Made by a program: the position numbers and the translations under genes | Notes under the pieces: generated by a model | What the model was told of the DNA's origin: nothing | Databases searched by the model: none | What the model saw: only the letters and a program-made list of their open reading frames with translations | Origin: Desulfotignum sp. | Lineage (GTDB): Bacteria; Desulfobacterota; Desulfobacteria; Desulfobacterales; Desulfobacteraceae | Assembly: GCA_011389555.1 (NCBI GenBank) | Contig: JAABUD010000122.1 | Location: 29,335-93,334, forward strand | Length of the DNA stretch: 64,000 nt | Direction of reading: 5' to 3' | Shown: positions 9,215-18,466 of the stretch, one piece after another | Layout: every line of letters starts with the position of its first letter | Position numbering within the stretch: position 1 is the stretch's first letter

Positions 9215-10258
9215 ATGCAGCTGATCAAGTCTGATATCAATATCGACTTTCTGGGAAAACGAAACATCGGATTGTTTTTTTCCGGCCTGCTGATCCTGGC
9301 CAGTATCATCGGCCTGATCATTCATAAAGGACCCAATTTCGGCATCGATTTTGCCGGCGGCGCATTGGTCCAGGTCAAGTTCGACCGGGACATCTCCATC
9401 GGACAGGTACGGGACAGCCTGGCCGTATTGAATCTCAAGGATTTGTCTGTTCAGGATTTCGGTGAACCGCAAACCCATGAATTTTTGATTCGGACCGCCA
9501 ATACCGAAACCCGGGAGGGCGGCCTGGCCCAGACCGTGGCAGGTGCCATCGAGCAGGGAACCGGGTTGACCCCGGAAATCCGGCGCATGGAAATGGTGGG
9601 CCCCCAGGTGGGAGACGAACTGAAAAAACAGGCCCTTCTGGCCATCTTTTATTCATTGTTGTTCATTACCATTTATATTTCCGGCCGGTTCGAGCTGAAA
9701 TGGATTTTGTCCGGTGTGACCGCCGGGGCCATGATGGCGGTGGTGTATTTTCTGTCTGTGTTCAATGTCAGCATGCCGATGTTAATCACGGGTGCGCTGG
9801 TGGTGTCTCTGGGACTGTTCTGGCGGCTCCGGCTCAAATATGCCATGGGAGCCATGATCGCTTTGATTCATGATGTATTCATCACCGTGGGGATATTCTG
9901 TATTCTCAATCTGGATTTTTCCCTGCCCATCATTGCGGCCCTGTTGACCATTATCGGGTACTCATTGAACGATACCATCATCGTGTTCGACAGAATCCGG
10001 GAAAATATCAAAGGAGAATCCAGCAAAAATGCGTTGCCGGCCCTTTTCAACCAAAGCATCAACCAGACATTGTCCCGGACGATTCTGACCTCTTTGACCA
10101 CGTTGGTCGTCCTCCTGGCGTTGTTTTTTCTGGGGGGAGAAATCATTCACAATTTTGCCTTTGCCATGATTGTCGGGGTATTGATCGGAACCTACTCTTC
10201 CATATTCGTGGCAACGCCCATTGTTCTTTCCGCATCTTTGAAACGGATCGAGGGATGA
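9215..10258 (+). CDS. secF: Protein translocase subunit SecF
   Basis: SecF is the second half of the SecDF RND-type motor. The 347-residue product starts at ATG 9215 after AAGGAA. It carries the signatures NFGIDFAGGALVQVKF near the N-terminus and YSLNDTIIVFDRIRENIK late in the protein, and six predicted membrane helices with the periplasmic loop after helix 1. The segment MPMLITGALVVSLGLFWRLRLKYAMGAMIALIHDV is slightly longer than in E. coli SecF, a variation I associate with delta-proteobacterial homologues. It is last in the yajC-secD-secF unit; dprA follows after 40 bases. Confidence 0.96.
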   Translation: MQLIKSDINIDFLGKRNIGLFFSGLLILASIIGLIIHKGPNFGIDFAGGALVQVKFDRDISIGQVRDSLAVLNLKDLSVQDFGEPQTHEFLIRTANTETREGGLAQTVAGAIEQGTGLTPEIRRMEMVGPQVGDELKKQALLAIFYSLLFITIYISGRFELKWILSGVTAGAMMAVVYFLSVFNVSMPMLITGALVVSLGLFWRLRLKYAMGAMIALIHDVFITVGIFCILNLDFSLPIIAALLTIIGYSLNDTIIVFDRIRENIKGESSKNALPALFNQSINQTLSRTILTSLTTLVVLLALFFLGGEIIHNFAFAMIVGVLIGTYSSIFVATPIVLSASLKRIEG

Positions 10259-10298
10259 CCTTTTTTTTGACAGAACTCAGCCCGGCCTCTGGTTTGGA

Positions 10299-11423
10299 AT
10301 GAATTCAGATGCTGACAAATATCTGCCCTGGTTTATTCTAAGAGAGATTCCCGGTGTGGGAAATCAGTTATACCTTCGCCTGCTCCAGACCTTTGGCGGT
10401 CCGGAGCAGGCGCTTTCAGCCGACGGTGACTCCCTGGCCGAGATTCCGGGCATGTCACACAAAGCCCTTGGCGGGATCACACATGTCAAACCCTATATGG
10501 CGCTGGCTGAAAAAGAACTGCGCAGAACCCTGGATTATGGCATTTCCATTCTCACGATCCAGGACGACTCCTATCCATCACTGTTAAAAAATATTTCCGA
10601 TCCCCCGCCGTTATTGACATTCAAGGGGGTTTTTGATGAACATGCCGCCTGTATCGCAATGGTGGGATCCCGGGCCGGATCCAGCTACGGCATCTCCACA
10701 GCCAGACGTCTGGCATTCAAACTGGCGGAAAACGGATTCTGTATCGTCAGCGGTATGGCCAGGGGCATTGACACGGCCGCCCATGCAGGGGCCCTGGACA
10801 GCACCGGTAAAACCATTGCCGTGCTCGGATCCGGGCTGAATACCATTTATCCCCGTGAAAACAGGGCGTTGTTTCATAAAATTCAGGAACGCGGTGCCGT
10901 GTTCACGGAATTTACGCTTGACACGGATCCGTTTCCGTATAATTTTCCTGTCAGAAACCGGATCATTGCCGGACTGTCCTGTGGAACCATTGTGGTGGAA
11001 GCCGCCAGAAAAAGCGGTTCTCTGATTACCGCCAGGCTGGCGGCGGAATACAACCGCGAGGTGTTTGCCGTTCCCGGCAGCATTGCATCGCAAAAAAGTC
11101 AGGGAACCCATTTTTTATTGAAACAGGGAGCCAAGCTGGTTGAAAGTGAAGCCGATGTGGTAGAAGAATTGTCTCATCTGGTTCATGGTGAACCGGCACC
11201 GGGAACCAGCCGGCAGAATGCGCCTGAAACGCCGGACGGTCCCATGGCGCTGGGTCGTGACAAAAAAAACGTTTTACAGATTCTGGATGCCTATCCCCAG
11301 CATATCGACCAGATTATTGAGATCAGCCGGATGCCCAGTGATGCGGTATCTGCCATTTTACTGGAACTTGAATTGTCAGGAAAGATCAAACATCATCCCG
11401 GCAATTATTTTTCTTTATCATAA
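10299..11423 (+). CDS. dprA: DNA-processing protein DprA
   Basis: DprA binds incoming single-stranded DNA and loads RecA during natural transformation; many non-competent bacteria also keep it. The 374-residue protein has an N-terminal SAM/HhH-like region (residues 1-70, IPGVGNQLYLRLLQTFGG). The Rossmann core follows, with MVGSRAGSSYGISTARRLA, SGMARGIDTAAHAGAL, TIAVLGSGLNTIYPREN and GSLITARLAAEYNREVFAVPGSI. A C-terminal winged-helix DML1-like domain (ILDAYPQHIDQIIEISRMP) ends it. It precedes topA by 12 bases, a very common pairing. No other competence gene is visible in the window. Confidence 0.95.
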   Translation: MNSDADKYLPWFILREIPGVGNQLYLRLLQTFGGPEQALSADGDSLAEIPGMSHKALGGITHVKPYMALAEKELRRTLDYGISILTIQDDSYPSLLKNISDPPPLLTFKGVFDEHAACIAMVGSRAGSSYGISTARRLAFKLAENGFCIVSGMARGIDTAAHAGALDSTGKTIAVLGSGLNTIYPRENRALFHKIQERGAVFTEFTLDTDPFPYNFPVRNRIIAGLSCGTIVVEAARKSGSLITARLAAEYNREVFAVPGSIASQKSQGTHFLLKQGAKLVESEADVVEELSHLVHGEPAPGTSRQNAPETPDGPMALGRDKKNVLQILDAYPQHIDQIIEISRMPSDAVSAILLELELSGKIKHHPGNYFSLS

Positions 11424-11435
11424 CAAGGAGTTGTT

Positions 11436-13700
11436 TTGGCCAAACCGCTTATCATTGTCGAATCCCCGACCAAAATCAAAACGTTGAAAAAATATGTGGG
11501 AAAAGATTTCCAGGTGGCTGCCAGTTCCGGTCATATCCGGGACCTGCCCGTGAAAAAACTGGGAATCGATGTGGAAAACAATTTTACAGCCGAATATGTC
11601 AATATCAAGGACAAATCCAATGTCATCTCCCAGTTGAAAAAAATCGCCAAAGACTGTGATGATATCTACCTGGCGCCTGACCCGGACCGTGAAGGAGAGG
11701 CCATTGCATTTCATATCATGGATATTCTGAAAAAAAAGGACCGCCGGTTTCACCGGGTCCTCATCCATGAACTCACCCAGAAAGGCATTGAAGATGCCTT
11801 GAAAAAACCGCTGAACCCGGATGAAGACAAATACAATGCCCAGCAGGCCCGGAGAAAACTGGACCGGCTGGTGGGATACCAGGTCTCTCCGTTGCTGTGG
11901 CAGAAAATCCAGCGGGGGTTGAGTGCCGGACGGGTCCAGTCCGTGGCCGTGAAAATCATCTGTGACCGGGAACGGGAGATCCGCGGTTTTGTTCCGGAAG
12001 AATACTGGACCCTGACCGCAGACTTGATGGCCCAGGCGCCGCCCGGTTTCAACGCGGCCCTGGTGAAGATCCGCCGGAAAAAAGCCAGGATCCAGAATGA
12101 GGCCCAGGCACAAAAAATTGTCTCCGACCTCCAGACGGCCCAATTTCAGGTGGATGAAATCAAGAACAAAACCCTCAAACGCAATCCATCTCCACCGTTC
12201 ATCACCAGCAAGCTGCAACAGGATGCCATCAATCGGCTGCGGTTCTCCGCCAAAAAAACCATGGTGGTGGCCCAGCAGCTGTATGAAGGTATCGACATCG
12301 GTACCGGAGGACCGGAGGGGTTGATCACCTATATGCGAACCGATTCCACGCGGATCGCACCGGAAGCGGCCCAGGAGGCATTGACTCTGGTTTCCCAGAC
12401 CTATGGCCGGGAATATGCCATGACCCACCCCCGGCAGTTCAAGAATAAAAACAAGGCCCAGGATGCCCATGAAGCCATTCGCCCCACATCGGTGTTCAAT
12501 GTCCCTGATAAAATCAAGCCCCATTTGACCGATGATCAATACGCCCTGTATGACCTGATCTGGAAACGGTTCGTGGCCTCCCAGATGGCCCGGGCAGTGA
12601 TCGACCAGAAAGCCATTCTCATCAAAGCAGGAGATTACCTGTTTTCCGTGAGCGGCTCCACGGTGAAATTCAGTGGTTTCATGGCATTGTATGATACACT
12701 GGAAACCAAATCAGAGAACGATATCCAGACCCTTCCCCAGGTCAAGGAAAAAGAGTGGCTGACATGTGAAAAAATAAATCCCAGACAGCATTTCACCAAA
12801 CCACCCCCCCGGTTTTCCGAAGCGTCGCTGGTCAAGGAACTCGAGAAAAACGGCATCGGCCGGCCCAGCACGTATGCTTCCATTATCAGCGTGATCCAGG
12901 ACAAGGGGTATGTGGAACTGGTGAAGCGCTATTTTTGTCCCAGCGAACTCGGATTTATTGTCAACGACCTTCTGGTGGCATCGTTTCCCGAGCTGCTGGA
13001 TATCTCATTCACGGCCCAGATGGAGACCAATCTGGACAATGTGGAGAGCGGAACACTGGATGAAGTGGAGCTGCTCTCCCGGTTTTACAATGATTTCAGC
13101 CAGACCCTGGAAACGGCCAAACAGCAGATGGTCAGCGTCAAGGGCGTGGGTATCAAGACCGAGCTGTCCTGTCCCTCGTGCGGACAGCCGCTGCATATCA
13201 AAATCGGAAAAAACGGCCATTTTCTGGCATGCTCCGCTTATCCGGACTGCACCTACACCCGCAACTACACCCGGGATGAAAACGGCCAGATCTCCATTGT
13301 CGAAAAACAGGTGGACGATACCCCGGTCAAGGACTGCCCGGAATGCGGAAAACCCATGGTACAGAAAGACGGCCGGTTCGGGCTGTTTCTGGCCTGTACC
13401 GGATATCCGGAATGCACCCACACGGAATCGGTGATGTCGGAAAACAACAACAGGGATATCGGCATGGACTGCCCGGAACCCGGATGTTCAGGCCGGATCG
13501 TTGAAAAAAAATCCAAACGCGGTAAAGTTTTTTACGGGTGTTCCCGGTACCCGGACTGTACGTTTGCCAGCTGGGACAAACCCGTGGCCTCACCCTGCCC
13601 CGAATGCAAGGCCCTGTTTCTGGTTGAAAAAGAAACCAAGCGGGACGGCCGGTTTCTCAAGTGCAACACTTCCGGATGCGGATATAAGCAAAAGAGGTAG
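11436..13700 (+). CDS. topA: DNA topoisomerase I with four C-terminal zinc ribbons
   Basis: This type IA topoisomerase relaxes negative supercoils. The 754-residue product starts at TTG 11436, selected because AAGGAG lies just upstream. The TOPRIM domain opens with PLIIVESPTKIKTLKKYVG and includes APDPDREGEAIAFH. The catalytic tyrosine is Tyr299 in ITYMRTDSTRIAPEA. Cysteine pairs from about residue 570 onward form four zinc ribbons: CPSCGQPL...CSAYPDC, CPECGKPM...CTGYPEC, CPEPGCSG...CSRYPDC and CPECKALF...CNTSGC. It is co-directional with dprA and convergent with efp, with 12 bases between the stops and no obvious terminator. Confidence 0.97.
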   Translation: MAKPLIIVESPTKIKTLKKYVGKDFQVAASSGHIRDLPVKKLGIDVENNFTAEYVNIKDKSNVISQLKKIAKDCDDIYLAPDPDREGEAIAFHIMDILKKKDRRFHRVLIHELTQKGIEDALKKPLNPDEDKYNAQQARRKLDRLVGYQVSPLLWQKIQRGLSAGRVQSVAVKIICDREREIRGFVPEEYWTLTADLMAQAPPGFNAALVKIRRKKARIQNEAQAQKIVSDLQTAQFQVDEIKNKTLKRNPSPPFITSKLQQDAINRLRFSAKKTMVVAQQLYEGIDIGTGGPEGLITYMRTDSTRIAPEAAQEALTLVSQTYGREYAMTHPRQFKNKNKAQDAHEAIRPTSVFNVPDKIKPHLTDDQYALYDLIWKRFVASQMARAVIDQKAILIKAGDYLFSVSGSTVKFSGFMALYDTLETKSENDIQTLPQVKEKEWLTCEKINPRQHFTKPPPRFSEASLVKELEKNGIGRPSTYASIISVIQDKGYVELVKRYFCPSELGFIVNDLLVASFPELLDISFTAQMETNLDNVESGTLDEVELLSRFYNDFSQTLETAKQQMVSVKGVGIKTELSCPSCGQPLHIKIGKNGHFLACSAYPDCTYTRNYTRDENGQISIVEKQVDDTPVKDCPECGKPMVQKDGRFGLFLACTGYPECTHTESVMSENNNRDIGMDCPEPGCSGRIVEKKSKRGKVFYGCSRYPDCTFASWDKPVASPCPECKALFLVEKETKRDGRFLKCNTSGCGYKQKR

Positions 13701-13712
13701 CCCGGCTTCAGA

Positions 13713-14276
13713 TCATGCATTGACCCGTTCCACATAGGTCTTGGTACGGGTATCGATTTTAATCATCTGCCCTTCATTCACAAACGGCGGAACCTGCACC
13801 TCGAACCCGGTCTCCAGGGTAGCGGGTTTGGTGCTGCCGGTGGCGGTGTCTCCCTTGGCCCAGGGTTCGGTTTTGGTGACCATCAGGTTGATGAAGTTGG
13901 GAAGGGTCACGCCAATGGGGTTCTGGTTGTGCAGCAACACGGTACACACCGTGTTTTCTTTCAACAGATCGATGATTTCCTCGAGCTGGTCCCGGGTCAG
14001 AAAAATCTGTTCATAGTTGCCGGTGTTCATGAAACAATAGGAAGATTTGTCCGCATACAGATACTCCATTTCCTGTTCCTCCAGGTCCGCTTTTTCAAAC
14101 TTGTCACCCGACCGAAAGGTTCTTTCGAACTGGGAACCGGTAATCATGTTCTTGAGCTTGCATTTATACAGGGACTGGCCTTTTCCGGGTTTTTTGAACT
14201 CAAAGTCGACAATGACATAAGGATCTCCATCGATTTCGAATTTCAATCCCTTTCTCAAATCAGATGCTAAATACAT
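13713..14276 (-). CDS. efp: Translation elongation factor P
   Basis: EF-P relieves ribosome stalling at polyproline. I place the start at the complement of 14276 (MYLASDLRKG, 187 aa), because AGGAGA lies just upstream and the family begins here. The longer 228-aa ORF only adds a non-conserved extension. The KOW-like N-domain carries the loop KKPGKGQS, in which Lys32 corresponds to the residue modified in E. coli (Lys34). Two OB domains follow, with the C-terminal signature GFEVQVPPFVNEGQMIKIDTRT. No epmA or epmB homologue is visible nearby, so the modification state is unknown. It is divergent from guaA. Confidence 0.96.
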   Translation of the reverse strand: MYLASDLRKGLKFEIDGDPYVIVDFEFKKPGKGQSLYKCKLKNMITGSQFERTFRSGDKFEKADLEEQEMEYLYADKSSYCFMNTGNYEQIFLTRDQLEEIIDLLKENTVCTVLLHNQNPIGVTLPNFINLMVTKTEPWAKGDTATGSTKPATLETGFEVQVPPFVNEGQMIKIDTRTKTYVERVNA

Positions 14277-14452
14277 GCAGGTTTTCTCCTGTCTGGTTAC
14301 TGATTGGTTGTAAATATTGTAATCTTGAATGGGCCAATAAAACATAATAACGATCCATTGGCAAGAACCAGATAAAAACACCTTGCATTTTAAGGCCATT
14401 TATAGGAAAAATTATGATTTAGAAAATTTTATTCATGAGGAAAAACAAAACC
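14277..14452. promoter_or_regulatory. AT-rich divergent intergenic region between efp and guaA
   Basis: About 175 AT-rich bases separate the two starts and must hold promoters for both directions. I see no pair of boxes good enough to name, and no riboswitch-like fold was recognised. Confidence 0.35.
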
Positions 14453-15982
14453 ATGATTGTTGTCATTGATTTCGGTTCCCAGTTCAATCAACTGATTGCC
14501 AGACGGGTCAGGGAGCATAATGTCTACTGCCAGGTGGAGCCGGCGGATATCCCCATTGACCGGATCAAGGCCCTGAATCCCAAAGGCATCATCCTTTCGG
14601 GCGGGCCGTCCAGTATTTATGAACAAGACAGCCCCGCCGTCGACAAAGCCCTGTTTGAACTGGGCCTTCCGGTATTGGGGATCTGCTACGGGATGCATTC
14701 CATGATCCATACATTGGGCGGAGAGATCCGGCGAACCCAAAAAAGAGAATACGGATTTGCCCGATTGCAGATCCAAGCGGACTCGCCCTTGTTCAAGGAC
14801 ATGCCGTCGGAATTTCAGTGCTGGATGAGCCACGGGGACTCCGCCGGGGCCCTGCCGGATGGATTTGACGTGACCGCTGCCACGGAAAACACCCCGATTG
14901 CGGCAGTGGCGCATCCTGAAAAACAGTTGTACGGGCTTCAGTTTCATCCGGAAGTGGAGCATTCCATCAACGGATCATTGATGATCAGACACTTTTTGTT
15001 TGATGTATGCAAATGTGAAAAAAACTGGACCATGGCCTCTTTTTCAGAAGGGGCCATTGAACAGATCAAAGATGCGGTCAAAGACAAAAAAGTGATCATG
15101 GGGCTTTCGGGCGGTGTGGATTCATCCGTGGCCGCGACCCTGATCCACAAAGCCATCGGTAAAAATTTGCACTGCATTTTTGTGGACAACGGCCTGTTGC
15201 GGCACAATGAAAAACCCCAGCTGGAAAAACGGCTGGGCAGCAACCTGGACATGAATATCCGGTTTGTGGATGCGTCTCAAACGTTTCTGAATGCCCTCAA
15301 AGGGGTCACGGATCCGGAAGCCAAACGAAAAATCATCGGCAATGAATTTATCAAGGTATTTGAAGCCGAAGCCCGCAAAATCCCGGGAGCCGCGTTTCTG
15401 GGACAAGGCACCCTGTATCCGGATATCATTGAATCCAAGTCCGCTTTCGGGGGTCCGACGTCCATCATCAAATCCCATCACAATGTAGGGGGACTGCCGG
15501 AAAAAATGCAACTCAAGCTTATCGAGCCGTTGCAGCTGCTGTTCAAGGACGAGGTCAGAAAACTGGGCCTGGCTCTGGGCATTCATGAAGAACTGGTCTG
15601 GCGCCAGCCCTTTCCCGGTCCCGGTCTGGCCATCCGTATCATGGGAGAAATCACGTCAAAACGACTGGATATATTGAGACAGACCGATGTGATTCTGCTG
15701 GAAGAAATCCGGAACGCCGGTCTTTACCGCAAATTATGGCAGTCGTTTGCCGTGCTGTTGCCCATCAAAAGCGTCGGGGTCATGGGAGACAAACGAACGT
15801 TTGCCTATTGCGTGGCGATCCGTGCGGTGACCAGCAGCGATGCCATGACCGCGGACTGGGCTAGACTGCCCCATGATCTTTTGGGGAAAATTTCCAATCG
15901 GATGATCAATGAGGTGGAAGACATCAATCGCGTGGTATACGATATCACCTCCAAACCGCCGGGCACCATTGAATGGGAATAG
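14453..15982 (+). CDS. guaA: GMP synthase (glutamine-hydrolysing)
   Basis: GMP synthase converts XMP to GMP with glutamine and ATP, the last step of guanylate synthesis. An N-terminal class I amidotransferase domain shows the nucleophile Cys in GICYGMHSM and the His/Glu pair in QFHPEVEHS. The ATP-pyrophosphatase domain has the PP-loop [14 protein letters not shown], and the C-terminal dimerisation domain ends [12 protein letters not shown], as the family does. The ATG at 14453 ([12 protein letters not shown]) is preferred over 14435 because a GAGGA-like site precedes only the second one; the difference is six residues. guaB is not in the window. Confidence 0.96.
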   Translation: MIVVIDFGSQFNQLIARRVREHNVYCQVEPADIPIDRIKALNPKGIILSGGPSSIYEQDSPAVDKALFELGLPVLGICYGMHSMIHTLGGEIRRTQKREYGFARLQIQADSPLFKDMPSEFQCWMSHGDSAGALPDGFDVTAATENTPIAAVAHPEKQLYGLQFHPEVEHSINGSLMIRHFLFDVCKCEKNWTMASFSEGAIEQIKDAVKDKKVIMGLSGGVDSSVAATLIHKAIGKNLHCIFVDNGLLRHNEKPQLEKRLGSNLDMNIRFVDASQTFLNALKGVTDPEAKRKIIGNEFIKVFEAEARKIPGAAFLGQGTLYPDIIESKSAFGGPTSIIKSHHNVGGLPEKMQLKLIEPLQLLFKDEVRKLGLALGIHEELVWRQPFPGPGLAIRIMGEITSKRLDILRQTDVILLEEIRNAGLYRKLWQSFAVLLPIKSVGVMGDKRTFAYCVAIRAVTSSDAMTADWARLPHDLLGKISNRMINEVEDINRVVYDITSKPPGTIEWE

Positions 15983-16030
15983 ACACCCCCATGTTTCAGG
16001 AACCCGGAAATTCGAAGAGGTACGGACCTT

Positions 16031-16930
16031 ATGAGCCTGAAAGACTATAGAACCGATGCATCGGACCTTCCCCGGGAGGATCCGGACACCTTGCCCCCGT
16101 CCTCTTCTTTGCATCTGAAAGACCGAAATTCGTTGAAAATTGACAAATTATCCACCCGGGTGACCATTATTACCATCATTCTGCCAATCCTCATTGGTGT
16201 GGTTTTGTTTTTCATCTACCTGGATATGAAAGATCAGGTAATGGATGTGGATACCGCCAAAGATACCCGGGTCAACTATCTGTCCCGTCAGCTGGAAGAA
16301 AAAATGAACGCCCTGGATATGCGCATTGCCAAGAACCGGTTTGATCTGGATGAAAAACTGCCGGTGCTGGAACAAAAAACCGGTTCTCTGGCGGAGCAGC
16401 TGGAACAGCTGGCAGCATCCAAGGCAGATGTCACCACCCTGGACACCGGTCTCTCACAACTGGAAGACCAGCTGGCCCGGCAGGATCGCCGGATCCAGAA
16501 CAATGCCGACCAGGATCAGGCCAATCTGGCGGAACTGGAACGGATCAATTCATCGTTGCGTTCTGCCATGGATGAAAACCAGGCTCAATTTAAAAAAGAG
16601 GTCCGGACCCTGAAACAAGAGATGACATCCTTTCAGGCCTTGAAAGAGGAAGTGGCATCCCTTCAGACCCAGAGGCAGGAGCTGATCTCTGTTCAGGAAC
16701 AATTGGACGAAAAAAGTCTTGATCTGGAACGGCTTAAAAAACAGGTAAGCCTTTTGGAAAAACAGCACAAGGAACTGGAAAATCAGTTCATGACCCGAAA
16801 AGAGGTCGACCGGCGATTGACCGAACTTCAGAACGATGTCAACCAAACGCTGAAAAATCTGGAAAATCAGGTCACATCACCGTCGCTTCCAATTCCGGAC
16901 TCCATCTCGGAAGAAACCCTGACACAATGA
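16031..16930 (+). CDS. Membrane-anchored coiled-coil protein of unknown function
   Basis: I do not recognise a named family. The 299-residue protein has a cytoplasmic acidic/Pro-rich start, one membrane helix near residues 43-65 (VTIITIILPILIGVVLFFIYL) and then a long charged heptad-like stretch to about residue 280. That stretch is full of Glu, Gln, Leu and Lys (for example QEMTSFQALKEEVASLQTQRQEL), which predicts an extended coiled coil. The tail is short and Pro/Ser-rich. The ATG at 16031 is preceded by GAGG. It lies 48 bases after guaA and probably shares its transcript. A structural or scaffolding role at the envelope is possible, but nothing in the sequence says which. Confidence 0.75.
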   Translation: MSLKDYRTDASDLPREDPDTLPPSSSLHLKDRNSLKIDKLSTRVTIITIILPILIGVVLFFIYLDMKDQVMDVDTAKDTRVNYLSRQLEEKMNALDMRIAKNRFDLDEKLPVLEQKTGSLAEQLEQLAASKADVTTLDTGLSQLEDQLARQDRRIQNNADQDQANLAELERINSSLRSAMDENQAQFKKEVRTLKQEMTSFQALKEEVASLQTQRQELISVQEQLDEKSLDLERLKKQVSLLEKQHKELENQFMTRKEVDRRLTELQNDVNQTLKNLENQVTSPSLPIPDSISEETLTQ

Positions 16931-16947
16931 ACTTTTTTTGAATCGCA

Positions 16948-16976
16948 TTGAATTATTTGAACAATTGGGGTATACT
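16948..16976 (+). promoter_or_regulatory. Sigma-70-type promoter for the small Cys4 protein
   Basis: TTGAAT (16948-16953), a 17-base spacer and TATACT (16971-16976) form a good promoter. The start would fall near 16983, about 44 bases before the ATG at 17027. Confidence 0.6.
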
Positions 16977-17026
16977 CAGATCATATTTCCCGGATCACCT
17001 AACTGATACAAGGACAACTGGCTGTT

Positions 17027-17203
17027 ATGTCCAAACAACACCCCGAGTGCCCTCTATACAACCACTCCACCTGCAGAGAACTGCACAATCCCAAGCTTTG
17101 CGCCATCATTCGCGAAGATCGAACCTGTCTTAAAAAAAAGCAGAAACCCAAAAAAAAAGACCGGTCTTTTTCTTCGGATCCAGCGGATACGGCCGCTATC
17201 TGA
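17027..17203 (+). CDS. Small lysine-rich protein with four cysteines (58 aa)
   Basis: This ORF is too short for the supplied track, which instead lists a shadow frame at 16948. Translation gives MSKQHPECPLYNHSTCRELH and onward, with cysteines at residues 8, 16, 25 and 35, then a very basic tail (KKKQKPKKKDR) and an acidic/Ala end. The spaced cysteines suggest metal binding and the basic tail suggests nucleic-acid contact; both are inferences. Support for a real gene is a good promoter 50 bases upstream, AAGGA about 12 bases before the ATG, and an otherwise empty gap between two well-defined genes. The last eight bases overlap the 3' end of the convergent transglycosylase gene. Confidence 0.6.
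   Translation: MSKQHPECPLYNHSTCRELHNPKLCAIIREDRTCLKKKQKPKKKDRSFSSDPADTAAI
17154..17171 (-). terminator. 18-bp palindrome with T-run, possible terminator of the MltD-like gene
   Basis: AAAAAGACCGGTCTTTTT is a perfect palindrome lying just downstream of the transglycosylase stop when read on the minus strand, where it runs into nine T. The stem is short and A-T rich. It sits inside the coding region of the convergent small protein, encoding part of its Lys-rich tail. Confidence 0.4.
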
Positions 17204-18302
17204 CTTTCAACCGGTCCCCCGGATGGATCACTTTTTTGTAGGATATTTTGTTCAGTCGCAGCAGTTCCGCTAAAGTCATTCGATAGGATCGGGCGATACC
17301 TGTCAGACTTTCCCCGGGTTTGACCACGTGAATCCGGACCGGTGACGTTTTCTGCCAGTCTGCGTATAGCCGGGAAAACCGGGCATGAAACCCCGCTTCA
17401 CTGTCAGCCGGCACCTGGATGCGGATCGGACCGGGTGACAGGTAATATCCCCGGATATCCGGATTCAGCTCTTTAAAGGTTTTGAACGAGATGTCCGCCG
17501 CTCTGGCAATGATCAGTACGGGCACTTGTGTTTCCAGTGTGAGATCCAGGGCAGCCAGGTTCAGCTGAGGGTACCGGTCTTCGGGATTCAGATGAAACCC
17601 GTATTTTTCCGGATGCTCAAGGATCAGTTTGGCGGCAATGATTTTAAACAGATACTGCTGGGTTTCAAGCGGCAGGTACAGGTCAAAATAGTTGTGGGTC
17701 TGCTGGGCATCGATTTCCACTGCCAGGCCATGTTCGCCCATATTATAGGCGGCCAGGGCCAGAAAAATGGACCCGAATTCAGCTGTCAGTTTTTTCAGAT
17801 ACAGACAGGCCGCCCGGGTTGATTTCCAAATATTTCGCCGTTCATCCATTTGATTGTCGATTTGCAGGCCATACTTGAGGCCGGTGGATTTGAGAAACTG
17901 CCAGTATCCCACGGCATGGGCAAACGATCGGGCATGGGGTCTGAGCGCACTTTCAATGACCGGCACATATTTCAGGTCGTCCGGCATCTGTTCTTCGGCC
18001 AGAATCTTCTGGATAGGAGGAAACAGCCGGGCCGCCCGCTTCATCCACAAAATCACCTGGGGACGGTTCCATAAAATCAAGAGCATTTCTTTTTCCATGG
18101 CTGCTTTCACCATGGGATCTTCCAGAGGAACCGGTATGCCGCAAAATGCAAGCGGGTCCGGAAACCGGATGCTCTGGATCAAAGAAGGGACCGGTTCCAT
18201 ATCAATATCCATACCCGGAGCCTCACGGGAGAACGACTCCGGGATGACGATTCCCGTTCCCAGAAAAACCCAGATCAGACAGACGGCTGAAAAATATCGC
18301 AT
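17196..18302 (-). CDS. mltD: LysM-containing lytic transglycosylase, MltD-like
   Basis: The product is a secreted murein hydrolase that cuts glycan strands. I start it at MRYFSAVCLIW (complement of 18302, 368 aa), because AGGTGA lies five bases upstream; the ORF-track start is 22 codons earlier. A signal peptide is followed by a family-23 SLT domain with the catalytic Glu in VIESALRPHARS, then AVGYWQFLKSTG and LALAAYNMGEHG. A C-terminal LysM repeat (HVVKPGESLTGIARSYRMTLAELLRLNKI) binds peptidoglycan. The layout is that of MltD but with one LysM instead of two. It is the second transglycosylase in the window after the MltF-like protein. Confidence 0.88.
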   Translation of the reverse strand: MRYFSAVCLIWVFLGTGIVIPESFSREAPGMDIDMEPVPSLIQSIRFPDPLAFCGIPVPLEDPMVKAAMEKEMLLILWNRPQVILWMKRAARLFPPIQKILAEEQMPDDLKYVPVIESALRPHARSFAHAVGYWQFLKSTGLKYGLQIDNQMDERRNIWKSTRAACLYLKKLTAEFGSIFLALAAYNMGEHGLAVEIDAQQTHNYFDLYLPLETQQYLFKIIAAKLILEHPEKYGFHLNPEDRYPQLNLAALDLTLETQVPVLIIARAADISFKTFKELNPDIRGYYLSPGPIRIQVPADSEAGFHARFSRLYADWQKTSPVRIHVVKPGESLTGIARSYRMTLAELLRLNKISYKKVIHPGDRLKVR

Positions 18303-18466
18303 GTTCACCTCACAGATAAATGATGTTGACTGCTGGATCATCATGTCAAAACGGACCTGAAAAGTCAATTCACACCCGGTGGGGTCCGGCGTGGAAGTTG
18401 CCTTTTTGAATCATTTCTGATATGCCTTACTCTGCAAAAAACGATATGACGGTATAAGGAACCACC

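Noticed and set aside
16948-17133. 61-aa ORF of the track before the MltD-like gene
   Set aside because: Its start overlaps the promoter -35 box, and a frame-shifted ORF at 17027 has the ribosome site and cysteine pattern.
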